Assembly: GCF_000478685.1 (NCBI RefSeq)
Contig: NZ_AMSD01000001.1
Span: 1 to 64,000, forward strand
Length of the DNA: 64,000 nucleotides
From: Candidatus Photodesmus katoptron Akat1
Lineage (GTDB): Bacteria; Pseudomonadota; Gammaproteobacteria; Enterobacterales; Vibrionaceae
Reading direction: 5' to 3'
The translations under genes were made by a program, and so were the position numbers. Positions 1 through 9,516 of this stretch are shown here, piece after piece; position 1 is the first letter of the stretch, and each line of letters begins with the position of its first letter. The notes below the pieces were generated by a model that was not told the origin of the DNA, did not search any database, and was given only the letters and a program-made list of their open reading frames with translations.

Positions 1-464
1 AAAAGCAAAAAGGCTAGCTGAACAACAAGAAGCAAAAGACTAGCTGAACAACAAGAAGTAAAAAGGCTAGCTGAACAACAAGAAGTAAAAGGCTAGCTGA
101 ACAACAAGAAGCATTGGATGATATTTTTATAAAACTCGAAGAAGAGTTTGATAATTATGAATTAAGTCGTGATCAGTATATTGCTGATGAAATCCATCGT
201 TATAGTTTAATTTATAAGCATTTGATTCAAAAAAATTTTATAAAAGAAGACAGTTTTAATGGTAAGTATTGTCAAATTAATTTGAATTTAATACCTGCCA
301 ATTCTTTAGGTATACTTGGTGATGCTCGTGTTATTAGTGGTGATGATAAATTATGTGATGCGGCAAAACGTGCAGTACTTAAGGTGGGTATTTTCCCTTT
401 ACCAGATGCTGAATATGATGTTATTGAAAAACTAAAGGATATTAATTTAACAGTGGTACCATGA
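1..464 (+). CDS. tolA: TolA, C-terminal part (5' end outside window; frame broken in the repeat region)
   Basis: TolA links the inner-membrane TolQR motor to TolB/Pal and the outer membrane. The intact stretch from about base 90 to the stop encodes the end of the charged A/E/K/Q/R-rich helix (RLAEQQEALDD) and then the globular C-terminal domain, recognisable from GKYCQINLNLIP, GDARVISGDDKLCDAAKRAV and FPLPDAEYDV. The stop overlaps the tolB start (ATGA, 461-464), as usual in tol operons. The first 110 bases carry a 27-base tandem repeat in which two units lack one A, so the repeat runs through three frames (frame 2, then 1, then 3). A TTG at 114 could open the last frame, but it lies inside the TolA helix and is unlikely to be a true start. 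Either the gene is broken, or these are sequencing errors in A-runs. Identity is secure; integrity is uncertain. Confidence 0.85.
5..110 (+). repeat. 27-base tandem repeat encoding AKRLAEQQE in tolA
   Basis: Four head-to-tail copies start at 5, 32, 58 and 85 and encode Ala/Val-Lys-Arg-Leu-Ala-Glu-Gln-Gln-Glu, the periplasmic helix of TolA. Copies 1 and 3 are 27 bases with an A5 run. Copies 2 and 4 are 26 bases with an A4 run, and each shifts the frame by one. The copies are otherwise nearly identical, indicating recent expansion by slippage. The array probably continues upstream of the window. Confidence 0.9.
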
Positions 465-1834
465 AATTATTTTTGTTAAAGATACTAGGATGTTTTTTTT
501 TACTTCTGCTTATTCCTATTGAGTCAACTAATAGTGCTTTAGAACTTATTATTACTGATGGTATTAATAAAGCTCGTCCAGTAGCAATATTACCTTTAAA
601 TTGGACAGGTTCTAGCAAATTGCCACAAGATGTTTCTTCTATAATCACTGCAGATTTACAGAATAGTGGTAAATTTAATCCTATTCCAATTCCCAAAATA
701 TTAAAAATTCCAGATTTTGAATCAGATATGGATTTTGATATATGGGTTAACTTAGGTGTTGAAGTGGTATTTTTTGGTTCTATATTAGAAAATCAAGATG
801 GAAATTATATAATTAAATATCAATTAGTTGATATTGCTCGTGCTAAATTTAATAAGGAAAAAAAAGATATTTTAGGTTTTGATATAAGGTCTATATTTAA
901 TAAAAATCATCTATTATTAAGCACACGTGCTATTGTTCCTGCAAATCAATTAAGAAAGTACGCACACCGAATTTCTGATCTTATATATGAATCGTTAACA
1001 GGAGAAAAAGGTGCATTTGTTACTAAGATTGCTTACATAGTTGTAGAAAATGAAGGACTTTACCCTTATCAATTACGAATAGCTGATTATGATGGTCATA
1101 ATGAAAGATTATTGTTAAGTTCTAAGCAACCTTTAATGTCACCTGCTTGGTCTCCAAATGCAAAAAAAATAGCATATGTTAGTTTCCAAAATGGAAAATC
1201 TGGAATTTTTATCATAGATATTTATACTGGTGAACATTACCAAGTGACTGCATACCCTCGTCATAATGGTGCCCCAAAATTTTCTCCAGATGGTACTAAA
1301 TTAGCGTTAGTTTTATCGAAAACAGGTAGGTTACAAATTTACACATTAGATCTAAAACTTAATGAATTAACTCAGATTACAAGAGGTAGTTCAAATAATA
1401 CGGAACCTTTTTGGCATCCTAATGGAAATTCATTAATATTTACTTCTGATCGGGGTGGTAAACCTCAAATTTATCAAGTAAATTTAACAAATGATAAAAT
1501 CAATCGTTTAACTTGGCGGGGAATTAAAAATTTAAGTGGCCAAATTACTTCTGATGGTAAATTTCTAGTGATGGTCTCTCAAATTGGTAATTCTGGTTTT
1601 AATTTAGCTAAGCAAGATTTAGAGAGTGGGGTCGTGCAAATTCTTACAAACACTTTTCTTGATGAGTCACCGAGTATTTCTCCTAATGGTAATATGATTA
1701 TTTATAGTTCTATCTATAATGAAAGTAATGCACTTTCTATAGTATCAATGGATGGACGTTTTACAGCTAGACTACCAAAAAGAAAGCAACGTGTTAAGTC
1801 ACCTGCTTGGTCTCCTTTTTCACATAACAATTAA
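461..1834 (+). CDS. tolB: TolB, Tol-Pal periplasmic beta-propeller
   Basis: Periplasmic TolB binds Pal and TolA and takes part in outer-membrane constriction during division. A signal peptide (MKLFLLKILGCFFLLLLIP, followed by STNSALEL) is followed by the N-terminal TolB domain to about residue 165. A beta-propeller then shows the repeated motif SPAWSPNAKKIAYVS, APKFSPDGTKLALV, EPFWHPNGNSLIFTSD, SPSISPNGNMIIYSS and SPAWSPF. The length of 457 residues is normal for the family. The ATG overlaps the tolA stop, and pal follows after 15 bases, so tolA-tolB-pal-cpoB form one operon. The frame is intact throughout. Confidence 0.97.
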   Translation: MKLFLLKILGCFFLLLLIPIESTNSALELIITDGINKARPVAILPLNWTGSSKLPQDVSSIITADLQNSGKFNPIPIPKILKIPDFESDMDFDIWVNLGVEVVFFGSILENQDGNYIIKYQLVDIARAKFNKEKKDILGFDIRSIFNKNHLLLSTRAIVPANQLRKYAHRISDLIYESLTGEKGAFVTKIAYIVVENEGLYPYQLRIADYDGHNERLLLSSKQPLMSPAWSPNAKKIAYVSFQNGKSGIFIIDIYTGEHYQVTAYPRHNGAPKFSPDGTKLALVLSKTGRLQIYTLDLKLNELTQITRGSSNNTEPFWHPNGNSLIFTSDRGGKPQIYQVNLTNDKINRLTWRGIKNLSGQITSDGKFLVMVSQIGNSGFNLAKQDLESGVVQILTNTFLDESPSISPNGNMIIYSSIYNESNALSIVSMDGRFTARLPKRKQRVKSPAWSPFSHNN

Positions 1835-1849
1835 TTAAGGAAATATAAT

Positions 1850-2416
1850 ATGCAATTTAATAAAGTTCTTAAATGGGTACTATTCTTTTTTCCTATGTTG
1901 ATTTTGACAGCGTGCAGTTCATCAATGCATAGTGATGATAATTCTAGTACTAGTACTAGTACACTGAAAAGTCATGAACAGCATAAAGTAATTTCAGAGT
2001 TAGATAATTCTTCAGATAAAATTATTTCAACAATGGATGAAAATGAATACGATCTTTTTCAAGAAAAAACACTTAAAGAGAAATTTATTCATGAGAATAA
2101 AATGATTCATTTTGCATTTGATGATGCTTTTATATCAGAAGATTATCAAAAAATCTTAGAAAATCATGCAATTTATCTAAGACAAAATATGAATATAAAA
2201 ATCCTTATAGAAGGTCATGCTGATGAACGTGGTACTCCAGAGTATAATATTGCTTTAGGTGAGCGTCGTGCGCAGTCTGTAGCAGATTATTTACAAGTAT
2301 TAGGAGTTCAGGAAAATCAAGTATCTATTATTAGCTATGGTGAAGAAAAACCTGTTCTATTAGGTCATACAGAAGAGGCGTATGCTAAAAATAGGCGTGC
2401 TGTTTTAGTTTACTAA
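1850..2416 (+). CDS. pal: Pal, peptidoglycan-associated lipoprotein
   Basis: Outer-membrane lipoprotein that anchors the envelope to peptidoglycan and binds TolB. The signal sequence ends in the lipobox LTAC (Cys about residue 22). A low-complexity linker follows, containing SSTSTSTL encoded by a short tandem repeat of ctagta near 1944-1961. The OmpA-like domain starts near residue 82 (MIHFAFDDAF) with the peptidoglycan-binding motif EGHADERGTPEYNIALGERR and the C-terminal NRRAVLVY. It has 188 residues, slightly longer than E. coli Pal because of the linker. The start is preceded by an AAGGA ribosome site (taaggaaatataATG). Confidence 0.96.
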   Translation: MQFNKVLKWVLFFFPMLILTACSSSMHSDDNSSTSTSTLKSHEQHKVISELDNSSDKIISTMDENEYDLFQEKTLKEKFIHENKMIHFAFDDAFISEDYQKILENHAIYLRQNMNIKILIEGHADERGTPEYNIALGERRAQSVADYLQVLGVQENQVSIISYGEEKPVLLGHTEEAYAKNRRAVLVY

Positions 2417-2438
2417 TGGATAATGGAAAAGTATTTTA

Positions 2439-3218
2439 ATGTTTAGTACTTTAAAAAGTTTACTCATTGTTTTTGTCTTACTTTTTTGTACAATGCCTTT
2501 GTCTTTTTCTGAGCAAATTCCGGTATTAGATTTGAATAATTATCATAGTTATTCAGATAATGACAGTTCAGTAGAATATAAAATTCAACATTTAGAAAAA
2601 ATATTTTCTAGCCGCCATAAGATGCATTTGAAAATGCAGCAGAAAATTAATTCTATGTCATTAGAAATTAGTGAACTTCGTGGTCAATTAGAAAAAAATA
2701 ATTATGAAATAAATAAAATTCTTGAACGCAATAAGGATTTATTTATTTATCTAAGTGAAATTCATACTAAAGTAAAAAAAACTGAGGAAGATATCAAATT
2801 TAAAAATAATATATCTAGTTCTTTTGATAGATACTCTTCTAGCATTTATGAAAAACAAGAAAAAATAGATTATCAATATGCATTAGATTTAATCTTAAAA
2901 AGGAAAAATTATTCTGCTGCGATTGCTGCATTTGAACAGTTTCAAAAAAAACATCCAGATTCAGGTTTGTTAGTGAATGTGCACTATTGGTTGGGTCAAA
3001 TTTATTTTGCTATGAGGGAAGATGAGAAAGCTATAGAAAATTTTTCTATTGTAATAGAACATAAGGATTCTCATAAACGCGCAGATGCATTAGTCAAGTT
3101 AGGTGATATTTCTAAACGAAATAATCAAATAGCGATAGCAAAAAATTATTACTACCAGGTACAAAATGAATATCCAGATAGTTCTTCAGCTTATCTTATC
3201 AAAAAGAATATAGAATAA
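2439..3218 (+). CDS. cpoB: CpoB (YbgF), Tol-associated cell division coordinator
   Basis: Periplasmic protein that in E. coli couples the Tol machine to PBP1B during septal peptidoglycan synthesis. A signal peptide (LLIVFVLLFCTMPLSFS) is followed by a coiled coil at about residues 40-105 (IQHLEKIFSSRHKMHLKM, ISELRGQLEKNNYEINKI). C-terminal TPR repeats begin with DYQYALDLILKRKNYSAA, then GLLVNVHYWLGQIYFAM and HKRADALVKLGDI. Its 259 residues fit the family. It is the last tol gene, 22 bases after pal. Function is inferred from family and position. Confidence 0.93.
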   Translation: MFSTLKSLLIVFVLLFCTMPLSFSEQIPVLDLNNYHSYSDNDSSVEYKIQHLEKIFSSRHKMHLKMQQKINSMSLEISELRGQLEKNNYEINKILERNKDLFIYLSEIHTKVKKTEEDIKFKNNISSSFDRYSSSIYEKQEKIDYQYALDLILKRKNYSAAIAAFEQFQKKHPDSGLLVNVHYWLGQIYFAMREDEKAIENFSIVIEHKDSHKRADALVKLGDISKRNNQIAIAKNYYYQVQNEYPDSSSAYLIKKNIE

Positions 3219-3256
3219 ATTTGTAATAATGACATTATATTTTGTAGTTTTGTAGA

Positions 3257-4306
3257 GTGAAAATGATGAACTATATAGAAAGTACTCTGAGGAAATTTTA
3301 TTCATTTCCTAAAAAAACAAGTACTTTAACCAATCCAGAAAAGCGTCGTTATCTTGCTGATATTAAAAGGTTATTAAAAGAAAAAGATGCTGTTTTAATA
3401 TCACATTATTACGTTGATGCTGAAATTCAAGCTTTAGCAGAAGAAACTGGAGGTTTTGTTGGAGATTCTCTTGAAATGGCAAAGTTTGGTAATCTTCATT
3501 CAGCAAGTACATTGGTGATAACTGGCGTTCGTTTTATGGGGGAATCTGCTAAAATATTAAATCCAGAAAAGCGAATTTTAATGCCTGCTCTTGATGCTGA
3601 GTGTTCTTTAGATCTAAGTTGTCCTGCAGAGAAATTTACTAAGTTTTGTGATTCCTATCCAGATCATACAGTTGTAGTGTATGCTAATACTTCAGTTGGA
3701 GTCAAAGCTCGCGCTGATTGGGTTGTGACATCTAGTGTTGCTTTAGAGGTTGTTGAGTATTTATCATCTAAAGATGAAAAAATCATTTGGGGGCCTGATC
3801 GTCATTTAGGTTCCTACATTATAAATAAGACAGGTATAGAAATGAAACTTTGGCAAGGAGAATGCATTGTACATGATGAATTTTCTGCAGATGTTTTAAA
3901 AAAAATAAAGTTTCTATATCCTCATGCTGCTATTTTAGTTCATCCTGAAGCTCCTTCTAGTGTCGTTAAATTAGCAGATGCTGTTGGTTCAACAAGTCAA
4001 TTAATTAAGATAGCTAAAAAACTACCACAGAATCAAATTATTGTTGCAACAGATAAAGGCATTTTTTTTAAAATGCAGCAATTAGTCCCAGAAAAAGAGC
4101 TTATTTCAGCTTTAGATATGAATTCAGGAGCAACATGTCGTACTTGTGCGCGTTGTCCTTGGATGGCAATGAATGGACTAAAAGAAATTAAACATGCACT
4201 TTGTCATGAACAACGTCACGAAATTTTTATTAATGAAGAATTGAGAATTAAATCCTTAATTCCATTGAATCGTATGTTGCGTTTTGTAGAAAAGTTAGAT
4301 ATATAA
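3257..4306 (+). CDS. nadA: Quinolinate synthase A
   Basis: NadA condenses iminoaspartate with dihydroxyacetone phosphate to quinolinate in de novo NAD synthesis, using a [4Fe-4S] cluster. The sequence has the family hallmarks: [19 protein letters not shown] near the N-terminus, [11 protein letters not shown] near residue 115, [11 protein letters not shown] near 200, and the cysteine-rich [13 protein letters not shown] near 297. It follows cpoB by 38 bases, as I recall from Vibrio genomes. The open frame begins with a GTG at 3257, but the ATG at 3263 or 3266 (GTG AAA ATG ATG) is an equally good start; no strong ribosome site decides. It ends about 10 bases from the convergent GGDEF/EAL gene. 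Confidence 0.96.
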   Translation: MKMMNYIESTLRKFYSFPKKTSTLTNPEKRRYLADIKRLLKEKDAVLISHYYVDAEIQALAEETGGFVGDSLEMAKFGNLHSASTLVITGVRFMGESAKILNPEKRILMPALDAECSLDLSCPAEKFTKFCDSYPDHTVVVYANTSVGVKARADWVVTSSVALEVVEYLSSKDEKIIWGPDRHLGSYIINKTGIEMKLWQGECIVHDEFSADVLKKIKFLYPHAAILVHPEAPSSVVKLADAVGSTSQLIKIAKKLPQNQIIVATDKGIFFKMQQLVPEKELISALDMNSGATCRTCARCPWMAMNGLKEIKHALCHEQRHEIFINEELRIKSLIPLNRMLRFVEKLDI

Positions 4307-4316
4307 GCAAATTACT

Positions 4317-6775
4317 TTATGTATTTTTTTTGTATTTTTGAGAAAATTCTTGAAAAGTTAGTGGTATTTCATAATAATAACCTTGCAATAGATGACATTC
4401 ATTTTCTTTAAGCCATAAACTTTGTTCATATGTTTCCACCCCTTCTGCTACGACAATTAAATTTGAGACATTTGCTACAGCTAAAATAGATTTGATTACG
4501 CTTTCTATCTGTTTATCTTGGTGTATTGCCTTGATAAAAGTTCTATCTATCTTAATTTCAGTAATGGGTAGCTGACTTAAATAACTTAAAGAGCAATATC
4601 CTGTTCCAAAATCATCTAAAGAAAGTCCAAATCCGTAATTTTTTAGTTCATCTAAAATTGGCTTTGCTTGAGTTATATCCTTAATAAGGACATTTTCAGT
4701 GATTTCAATTGTAATATTTTTTTGGATATGCCAAACTGTTCTGCTAGATTTTTTAACTTCAAAGGAAAATTTGGTTCTAAAAGCTGAATTGGTGATACAT
4801 TTATAGATAAACCAATGGATTGATTATAATTTAAATAAAATCGATGAATATCTAAACAAGATTGAGCGAATACATAATCTCCAATAGAAGAGATAAGACC
4901 TTTAGTTTCAGCTATAGGAATAAATTGCTCTGCTGGTATCAAACCAAGTTTATTATTATTCCAACGACATAATGCTTCAACTGCTTTTAATTGACCAGTT
5001 GCACTATCAATTTGAGGTTGGTATACAACATTTATTTCGTTATTTTGAAGTGCTGAAGTTAATTCATCTTCTAATAAAAATTGATATTGTACTTGTTGAT
5101 TAATATCATCATTATAGAATAATGCAGTCCCTTTACATTTCTCTTTAGTTCTATATAGCACGATATCTGATTTGCTAATTAACTCTTGTTCATTAGAGCC
5201 ATCTTTAGGATACGTAGCTATTCCTATGCTACTTGATACTTTCATTTGTACTCCATTTAATATAATTGATTCATTAAATAAAGATAATAGTTTATCTGAT
5301 TTACTTTTTATTTCATGCTCATTTTTTACTAATGAAAAACAAACAATAAATTCATCACCACCAAATCTTGCAACTATATCGTTTTTTCCAGTAATAGCTT
5401 TAATTTTTCTGCTAATAAGTTTTATAAATTCATCACCAACTTTATGTCCATACTGATCATTGATTTTTTTAAAATTGTCAATATCAACAAACATTACTGA
5501 TAACATGGTTTTTGTTGAGTCACATAGTGCAATAGCTCGTTCAATTTCATAGCTTAATTTTACACGATTGGCTAATCCTGTTAGAGAATCATGATGAGCT
5601 AAATATTCTAGTTGATGCTGGCTTTGTTTTAATCTAGCAAAGCTATCTTGTATTTTATGTTGAAAATCATAGAAACGTCGGTTGATGTAATTGCCAATCC
5701 AAAGAGAAATTAAAGAAAGAACTAAAGCAAATATAGTGCAAGCAATTAAAATTTTATATAAGGTTCCTTTACCTTCAGCTATTAAATTTGTTTCTTTATC
5801 AATTAAATAAGAATCAATTTTTGATAAAGGAAAAGAATTTACTAAAAACCATCCCCATTGAGAGAAATTATGAATATAATAAATTTCAGATTTATCTGAT
5901 TTCATTTTCTGAATTTCAAAAAATTCACCTTGATTTTCTGGAATTTGTTGATATTGTGACAAATCTGCATATCGCCATTTTTTTCCAATTAGATTTTGTT
6001 TAAAATAAGATAAAATATTAGCATTATTATTTAGTACCATGATAAAACTATCGTCTTCAAAAGAGTAATTAGATAGCCAATTAAGAAGATTGTTTTTGAT
6101 AGAATTCTCAACATCAGAAACATATTCTCCAGTACCAATGAACCAATTATATGGTTCAAAATATTTACCAAAACCAATTTTTTCAAATTCTTTATTATCA
6201 TGACCTGGTTTTTTAAACCACCAACGATAAAATGCTTGGTTATTTTTTGATTTTTTTATTAGTTCAATATGTTCTTTTAGAATTGGAGTACCATGAATAT
6301 CTTTTAATTCTATTTGTGATTTCCCTTCCATTCTTGGTATTAATGGATGTAGTACACTGACTCCATCCATGGTAAATATAAAAAAATACCCTCTTTTTTC
6401 GTTAAAACGAATTGATGATAGTGCATCATAAATATTTTTTGAGATGATATGCTTTGTTTGGTTCTTATTATTTATATATATATTAGTAGCTATTTGGTGT
6501 GCTTCTAAAACGCGAGAGTGGATATTTTGTTTCAATATTTGTACGGTTTGTTTTTGTTCATATTCAATTTTGTCAACGATCGCATCTACTTTTTGTTTAA
6601 TTGCTAGTTTTCGGCTTAATATATAATCACTTCTTAACTCAGTAACTAAGTCATGAGTATTTTTTTGATTGTTATGTACTAATATAGTGACTAAAACAGA
6701 GATAAAAACACTTACTATGAAAAGAGGGGAATAACGAACCAACTTAATAAGTTTTTTATCAGTGAATACGTCCAT
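4317..6775 (-). pseudogene. Membrane Cache-GGDEF-EAL protein, frameshifted near the C-terminus
   Basis: Predicted c-di-GMP enzyme of about 819 residues if read through the shift. Order: N-terminal membrane helix (about 15-33); periplasmic Cache-type sensor (KRGYFFIFTMDGVSVLHP, FEPYNWFIGTGEYV); second helix (about 338-360); GGDEF domain with GGDEF near residue 472; EAL domain starting with VEALCRW near 598 and SINVSPIQL. The open frame stops at 4673, but on the minus strand the neighbouring frame continues without interruption to a stop at 4317-4319 with EITENV, LDDFGTGYCSLSYL, EIKIDRTFI and VAEGVET. The break is a coding-strand A7 run at 4717-4723; A8 would restore GISKKNITIEIT. All expected EAL metal and catalytic motifs are then present. 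It is either a young pseudogene, a slippage-rescued gene or a sequencing error. If the shift is real and unrescued, the phosphodiesterase would be lost while the cyclase could survive. Confidence 0.88.
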
Positions 6776-6907
6776 TCTCTTTAAAATTCATTTATAAAAG
6801 TGCTTCTCAATTACAGCTATTTATAATAGTATAGCAGGTCAATTTTTTTTTTTCAAGTTCGTTACAAAATAGTATAGATAAAAAATATTTTACTTGATTT
6901 TATATAT

Positions 6908-7001
6908 TGGCGGTGAGTGAGAGATTTGAACTCTCGGTGCAGATTTAACTCCACACACACGCTTTCCAAGCGTGCTCCTTAAACCACTCGGACAACTCAC
7001 C
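6908..7001 (-). tRNA. tRNA-Ser (anticodon GGA)
   Basis: Class II tRNA read on the minus strand. The acceptor stem is GGTGAGT pairing with ACTCACC, the discriminator base is G, and CCA is encoded at 6908-6910. The anticodon loop CTTGGAAAG has GGA at 6965-6967 and decodes UCC/UCU. A long variable arm typical of serine tRNA is present, and the T arm contains GAGAGTTCAAATCTCTC. About 91 bases without CCA, normal for tRNA-Ser. Confidence 0.96.
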
Positions 7002-7049
7002 ATTATTTATGGTAGAAAAATTCTATTAAGGAATTGTTGGATGATATAT

Positions 7050-7616
7050 TTAAAATTTAAATCTACTTGTCATCATAATTTGTTTACTATACATATCATT
7101 AATAATAGCTTCGATTCCTAAGGAAAATAGTTCTGTAGAATGAAATCTAGCATAAATTGAAGCTAATGCACCATTTTGATCATCAATAATGGAAATATAG
7201 CCGAGTTTAGCTCCAATTTCTAATTGAGGGCTAAACCATTGCCTAGCAGATATATTTGCCTCCATGCCTGTTCTTGTTGAAGGGAAATCGCTTCTATCTC
7301 GAATATGGAATAACATTTCCCCGAAAAAATCTAACCAATTATTTAATGGAGTATGGAAGCCTGCTCCCATAGCAAGATCATGATTCTTTTTAAGCTTAGT
7401 ATCAATCCTAGCAATAGCATAAGCATTAGGATGAATAGATTTAGATATTCCTAAACCAAAAGTGATTGGAATCATACCTAATCTAGATTCAATATAATCA
7501 TAATTAAAATTACTTGTAGACAAAGTATTACTGTTATTTAATTTTTCTTGTGAAAAAATTTTAGATACACTAAATAGTAAAAGAGTGATAAAAATAATTA
7601 TTTTATTCATAATCAA
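7050..7616 (-). CDS. YfaZ-family outer-membrane beta-barrel protein
   Basis: Secreted barrel-type protein of 188 residues. A signal peptide (MNKIIIFITLLLFSVSKIFS) is followed by alternating amphipathic strands such as YAIARIDTKLKKNHDLAMG, NWLDFFGEMLFHIRD and SPQLEIGAKLGYIS. The sequence ends in an aromatic residue (TSRFKF), the usual outer-membrane sorting signal of barrels. The pattern resembles the YfaZ family, which Vibrio carries next to serC, as here. Function unknown; it may be a small porin-like protein. The true start may be the second ATG (MNK), two codons in. Confidence 0.72.
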   Translation of the reverse strand: MIMNKIIIFITLLLFSVSKIFSQEKLNNSNTLSTSNFNYDYIESRLGMIPITFGLGISKSIHPNAYAIARIDTKLKKNHDLAMGAGFHTPLNNWLDFFGEMLFHIRDRSDFPSTRTGMEANISARQWFSPQLEIGAKLGYISIIDDQNGALASIYARFHSTELFSLGIEAIINDMYSKQIMMTSRFKF

Positions 7617-7806
7617 GAGTAAACCTATATTCCCTGATTGTTTTATATAAATTATACTATTTTATTTATTAGATTTATATTAATGAGAAAAAAAATCGCA
7701 GTTATAATTCATTTTTCTTCATAATAAAAATGAATTAGTAATATGATTAGTGTAGTTCAAAAAGTTAAAATTTATGGAATGCCAATTCCATTTGGAATTA
7801 AAAGTA

Positions 7807-8904
7807 ATGAAAATAACCTCAGATAAGATATTTAACTTCAGCTCAGGTCCATCTTCTTTGCCTAAAGAAACAATGAAACAAGCTCAAGCTGAGTTTATGA
7901 ATTGGAATAATCTTGGTATATCAATTATGGAAATTAATCATCGTAATAATTTATTTCTTCAAGTAGCAGAGGAAGCAGAGCAATTACTTCGAGACTTGTT
8001 AAATATTCCTGATACTTACAAAGTATTATTTTCTCAAGGTGGAGCTCGTACCCAATTTTCAGCGGTTCCTTTAAATTTATTAGGTAAAAGGAAAAAGAAA
8101 GCAACTTATATTGATACTGGTTATTGGTCAAGAAGTGCTTTAGAAGAAGCTAAAAAGTATTGTGAAATCGATTGCTTTAAAGCAAGGATAAAGAAAGACA
8201 ATAAAATTGCAATTATTTTTGCAGATGAATGGAATATTGATCAGGAATCTGCCTATGTTCATTTCTGCCCTAATGAAACTGTAGATGGTATTGAAATTAA
8301 TGACCTTCCTTTAACTGATAAGCCTATTATTGCTGACATGTCTTCAACTATTTTATCTAGAGGAATTGATATTTCTAAATATGGTATTATTTATGCTGGA
8401 GCTCAGAAGAATATTGGTCCTTCAGGTATTTGTATTTCAATTGTGCGTGATGATTTATTAGATTCTGCAAGTTCCCTTCTTCCTAGCACGTTAAATTATA
8501 GAATTTTAGCTGAAAATAAATCAATATTTAATACTCCACCAACATTTTCTTGGTATTTATCTGGTTTAGTATTTAAATGGCTAAAAAAACTGGGAGGTCT
8601 TAAAGTAATTGAGAAATATAATCGTAAAAAAGCTGCTATTCTTTATGATTGTATTGATAAATCTATGCTATATAAAAATACTATACATGTTAGTAACCGT
8701 TCGTTAATGAATGTGCCTTTTCAATTGGTAAGGCCAGAACTCAATATTAGGTTTTTACAACAGGCTAAACTTGCTGGGTTATTGGAACTTAAAGGACACC
8801 GCTCAGTGGGTGGTATGCGTGCTTCTATTTATAATGCTATGCCAATTGAAGGTGTTCAAGCACTTATAGCTTTTATGGAAAAGTTTGAACAAGAAAATTA
8901 TTAA
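7807..8904 (+). CDS. serC: Phosphoserine aminotransferase
   Basis: PLP enzyme converting 3-phosphohydroxypyruvate to phosphoserine, and also acting in PLP synthesis (phosphohydroxythreonine). It is recognised by [14 protein letters not shown] at the N-terminus, [15 protein letters not shown], the PLP-lysine motif [12 protein letters not shown] near residue 200, [18 protein letters not shown], and the C-terminal [17 protein letters not shown]. An ATG at 7774 would add 11 residues not found in the family; the ATG at 7807 ([13 protein letters not shown]) matches the family start, so I chose it. It ends 61 bases from the convergent AspS-like gene. Confidence 0.96.
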   Translation: MKITSDKIFNFSSGPSSLPKETMKQAQAEFMNWNNLGISIMEINHRNNLFLQVAEEAEQLLRDLLNIPDTYKVLFSQGGARTQFSAVPLNLLGKRKKKATYIDTGYWSRSALEEAKKYCEIDCFKARIKKDNKIAIIFADEWNIDQESAYVHFCPNETVDGIEINDLPLTDKPIIADMSSTILSRGIDISKYGIIYAGAQKNIGPSGICISIVRDDLLDSASSLLPSTLNYRILAENKSIFNTPPTFSWYLSGLVFKWLKKLGGLKVIEKYNRKKAAILYDCIDKSMLYKNTIHVSNRSLMNVPFQLVRPELNIRFLQQAKLAGLLELKGHRSVGGMRASIYNAMPIEGVQALIAFMEKFEQENY

Positions 8905-8965
8905 TATAGTCTATTGATGGTTCTAATAATCCTTTATTTTTATTACATATGGTAAATTATATGTT

Positions 8966-9395
8966 CTATTCATTGCATATAGTTTTATTAATATATTGTT
9001 CTTTTATTAGTTGTCCATCATCATTGTTTATAATGATTCTATATCGAATACCAATATTAAGATTACTTCTGATTTGTTCACTATTACAGTAGTTTTTAAT
9101 AATTATTGGCATAAGTTGATCAATAAATTGATTAGAATTTAGCAACTTGCTATTATAAATCATCATTATTTCAATAGTTGTTTTTTCTGATTTAGCGTAA
9201 CTAATCGATAACGGTCCATATTTCAAAGGTAATACAGAATTTAGCAAAATAGCTTGTCTATCAGTCAAAAACTTAATGTTTCCTTTTTTTTATGGTAGTA
9301 TTTAAATTTGATGCACATCCAAATAATATAGTTAGAGCGATGAAAAGGGGTAACATGTATCTATTTTGTTTCTTGTAGGAATTATGTAGTTTCAT
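8966..9395 (-). pseudogene. AspS/GspS-type pilotin lipoprotein, frameshifted in an A-run
   Basis: Two pieces read as one small lipoprotein of about 142 residues. The first, from ATG at 9395, encodes a lipoprotein signal ending in LFGC ASN, then hits a stop after a coding-strand A8 run (9284-9291). Removing one A joins it to the second frame (KGNIKFLTDRQAILLNSVL, LKYGPLSISYAKSEKTTIEI), which contains NYCNSEQ and a C-terminal cysteine (KTICNE) with GIRYRIIIN between them. This matches the AspS/GspS-beta pilotin fold with its conserved disulfide, which helps localise the type II secretin. The family call is from remembered patterns and is moderate. As written the gene is broken; the alternative is a homopolymer sequencing error. 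No other type II secretion gene is in this window. Confidence 0.6.
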
Positions 9396-9516
9396 TCTAT
9401 CAGTTTCTTTTAATTTTTAACTATAAATTAACACTCGTAACATTTTATCAATATATTATATTTCTAAAAAATGTTAAATAATGTTAATTAAAAGATTGAA
9501 TAAATTATAATAATAG

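Noticed and set aside
5..110. CRISPR-like array
   Set aside because: The 27-base repeats are directly adjacent without spacers and encode the TolA helix motif AKRLAEQQE.
114..464. A separate 116-residue gene starting at TTG 114
   Set aside because: The sequence is the TolA C-terminal domain and continues upstream in frame with the TolA helix repeat to base 90; the TTG is an internal leucine codon.
7774..7806. Earlier ATG start for serC
   Set aside because: It adds 11 residues ([11 protein letters not shown]) absent from the family, and no ribosome site precedes it.
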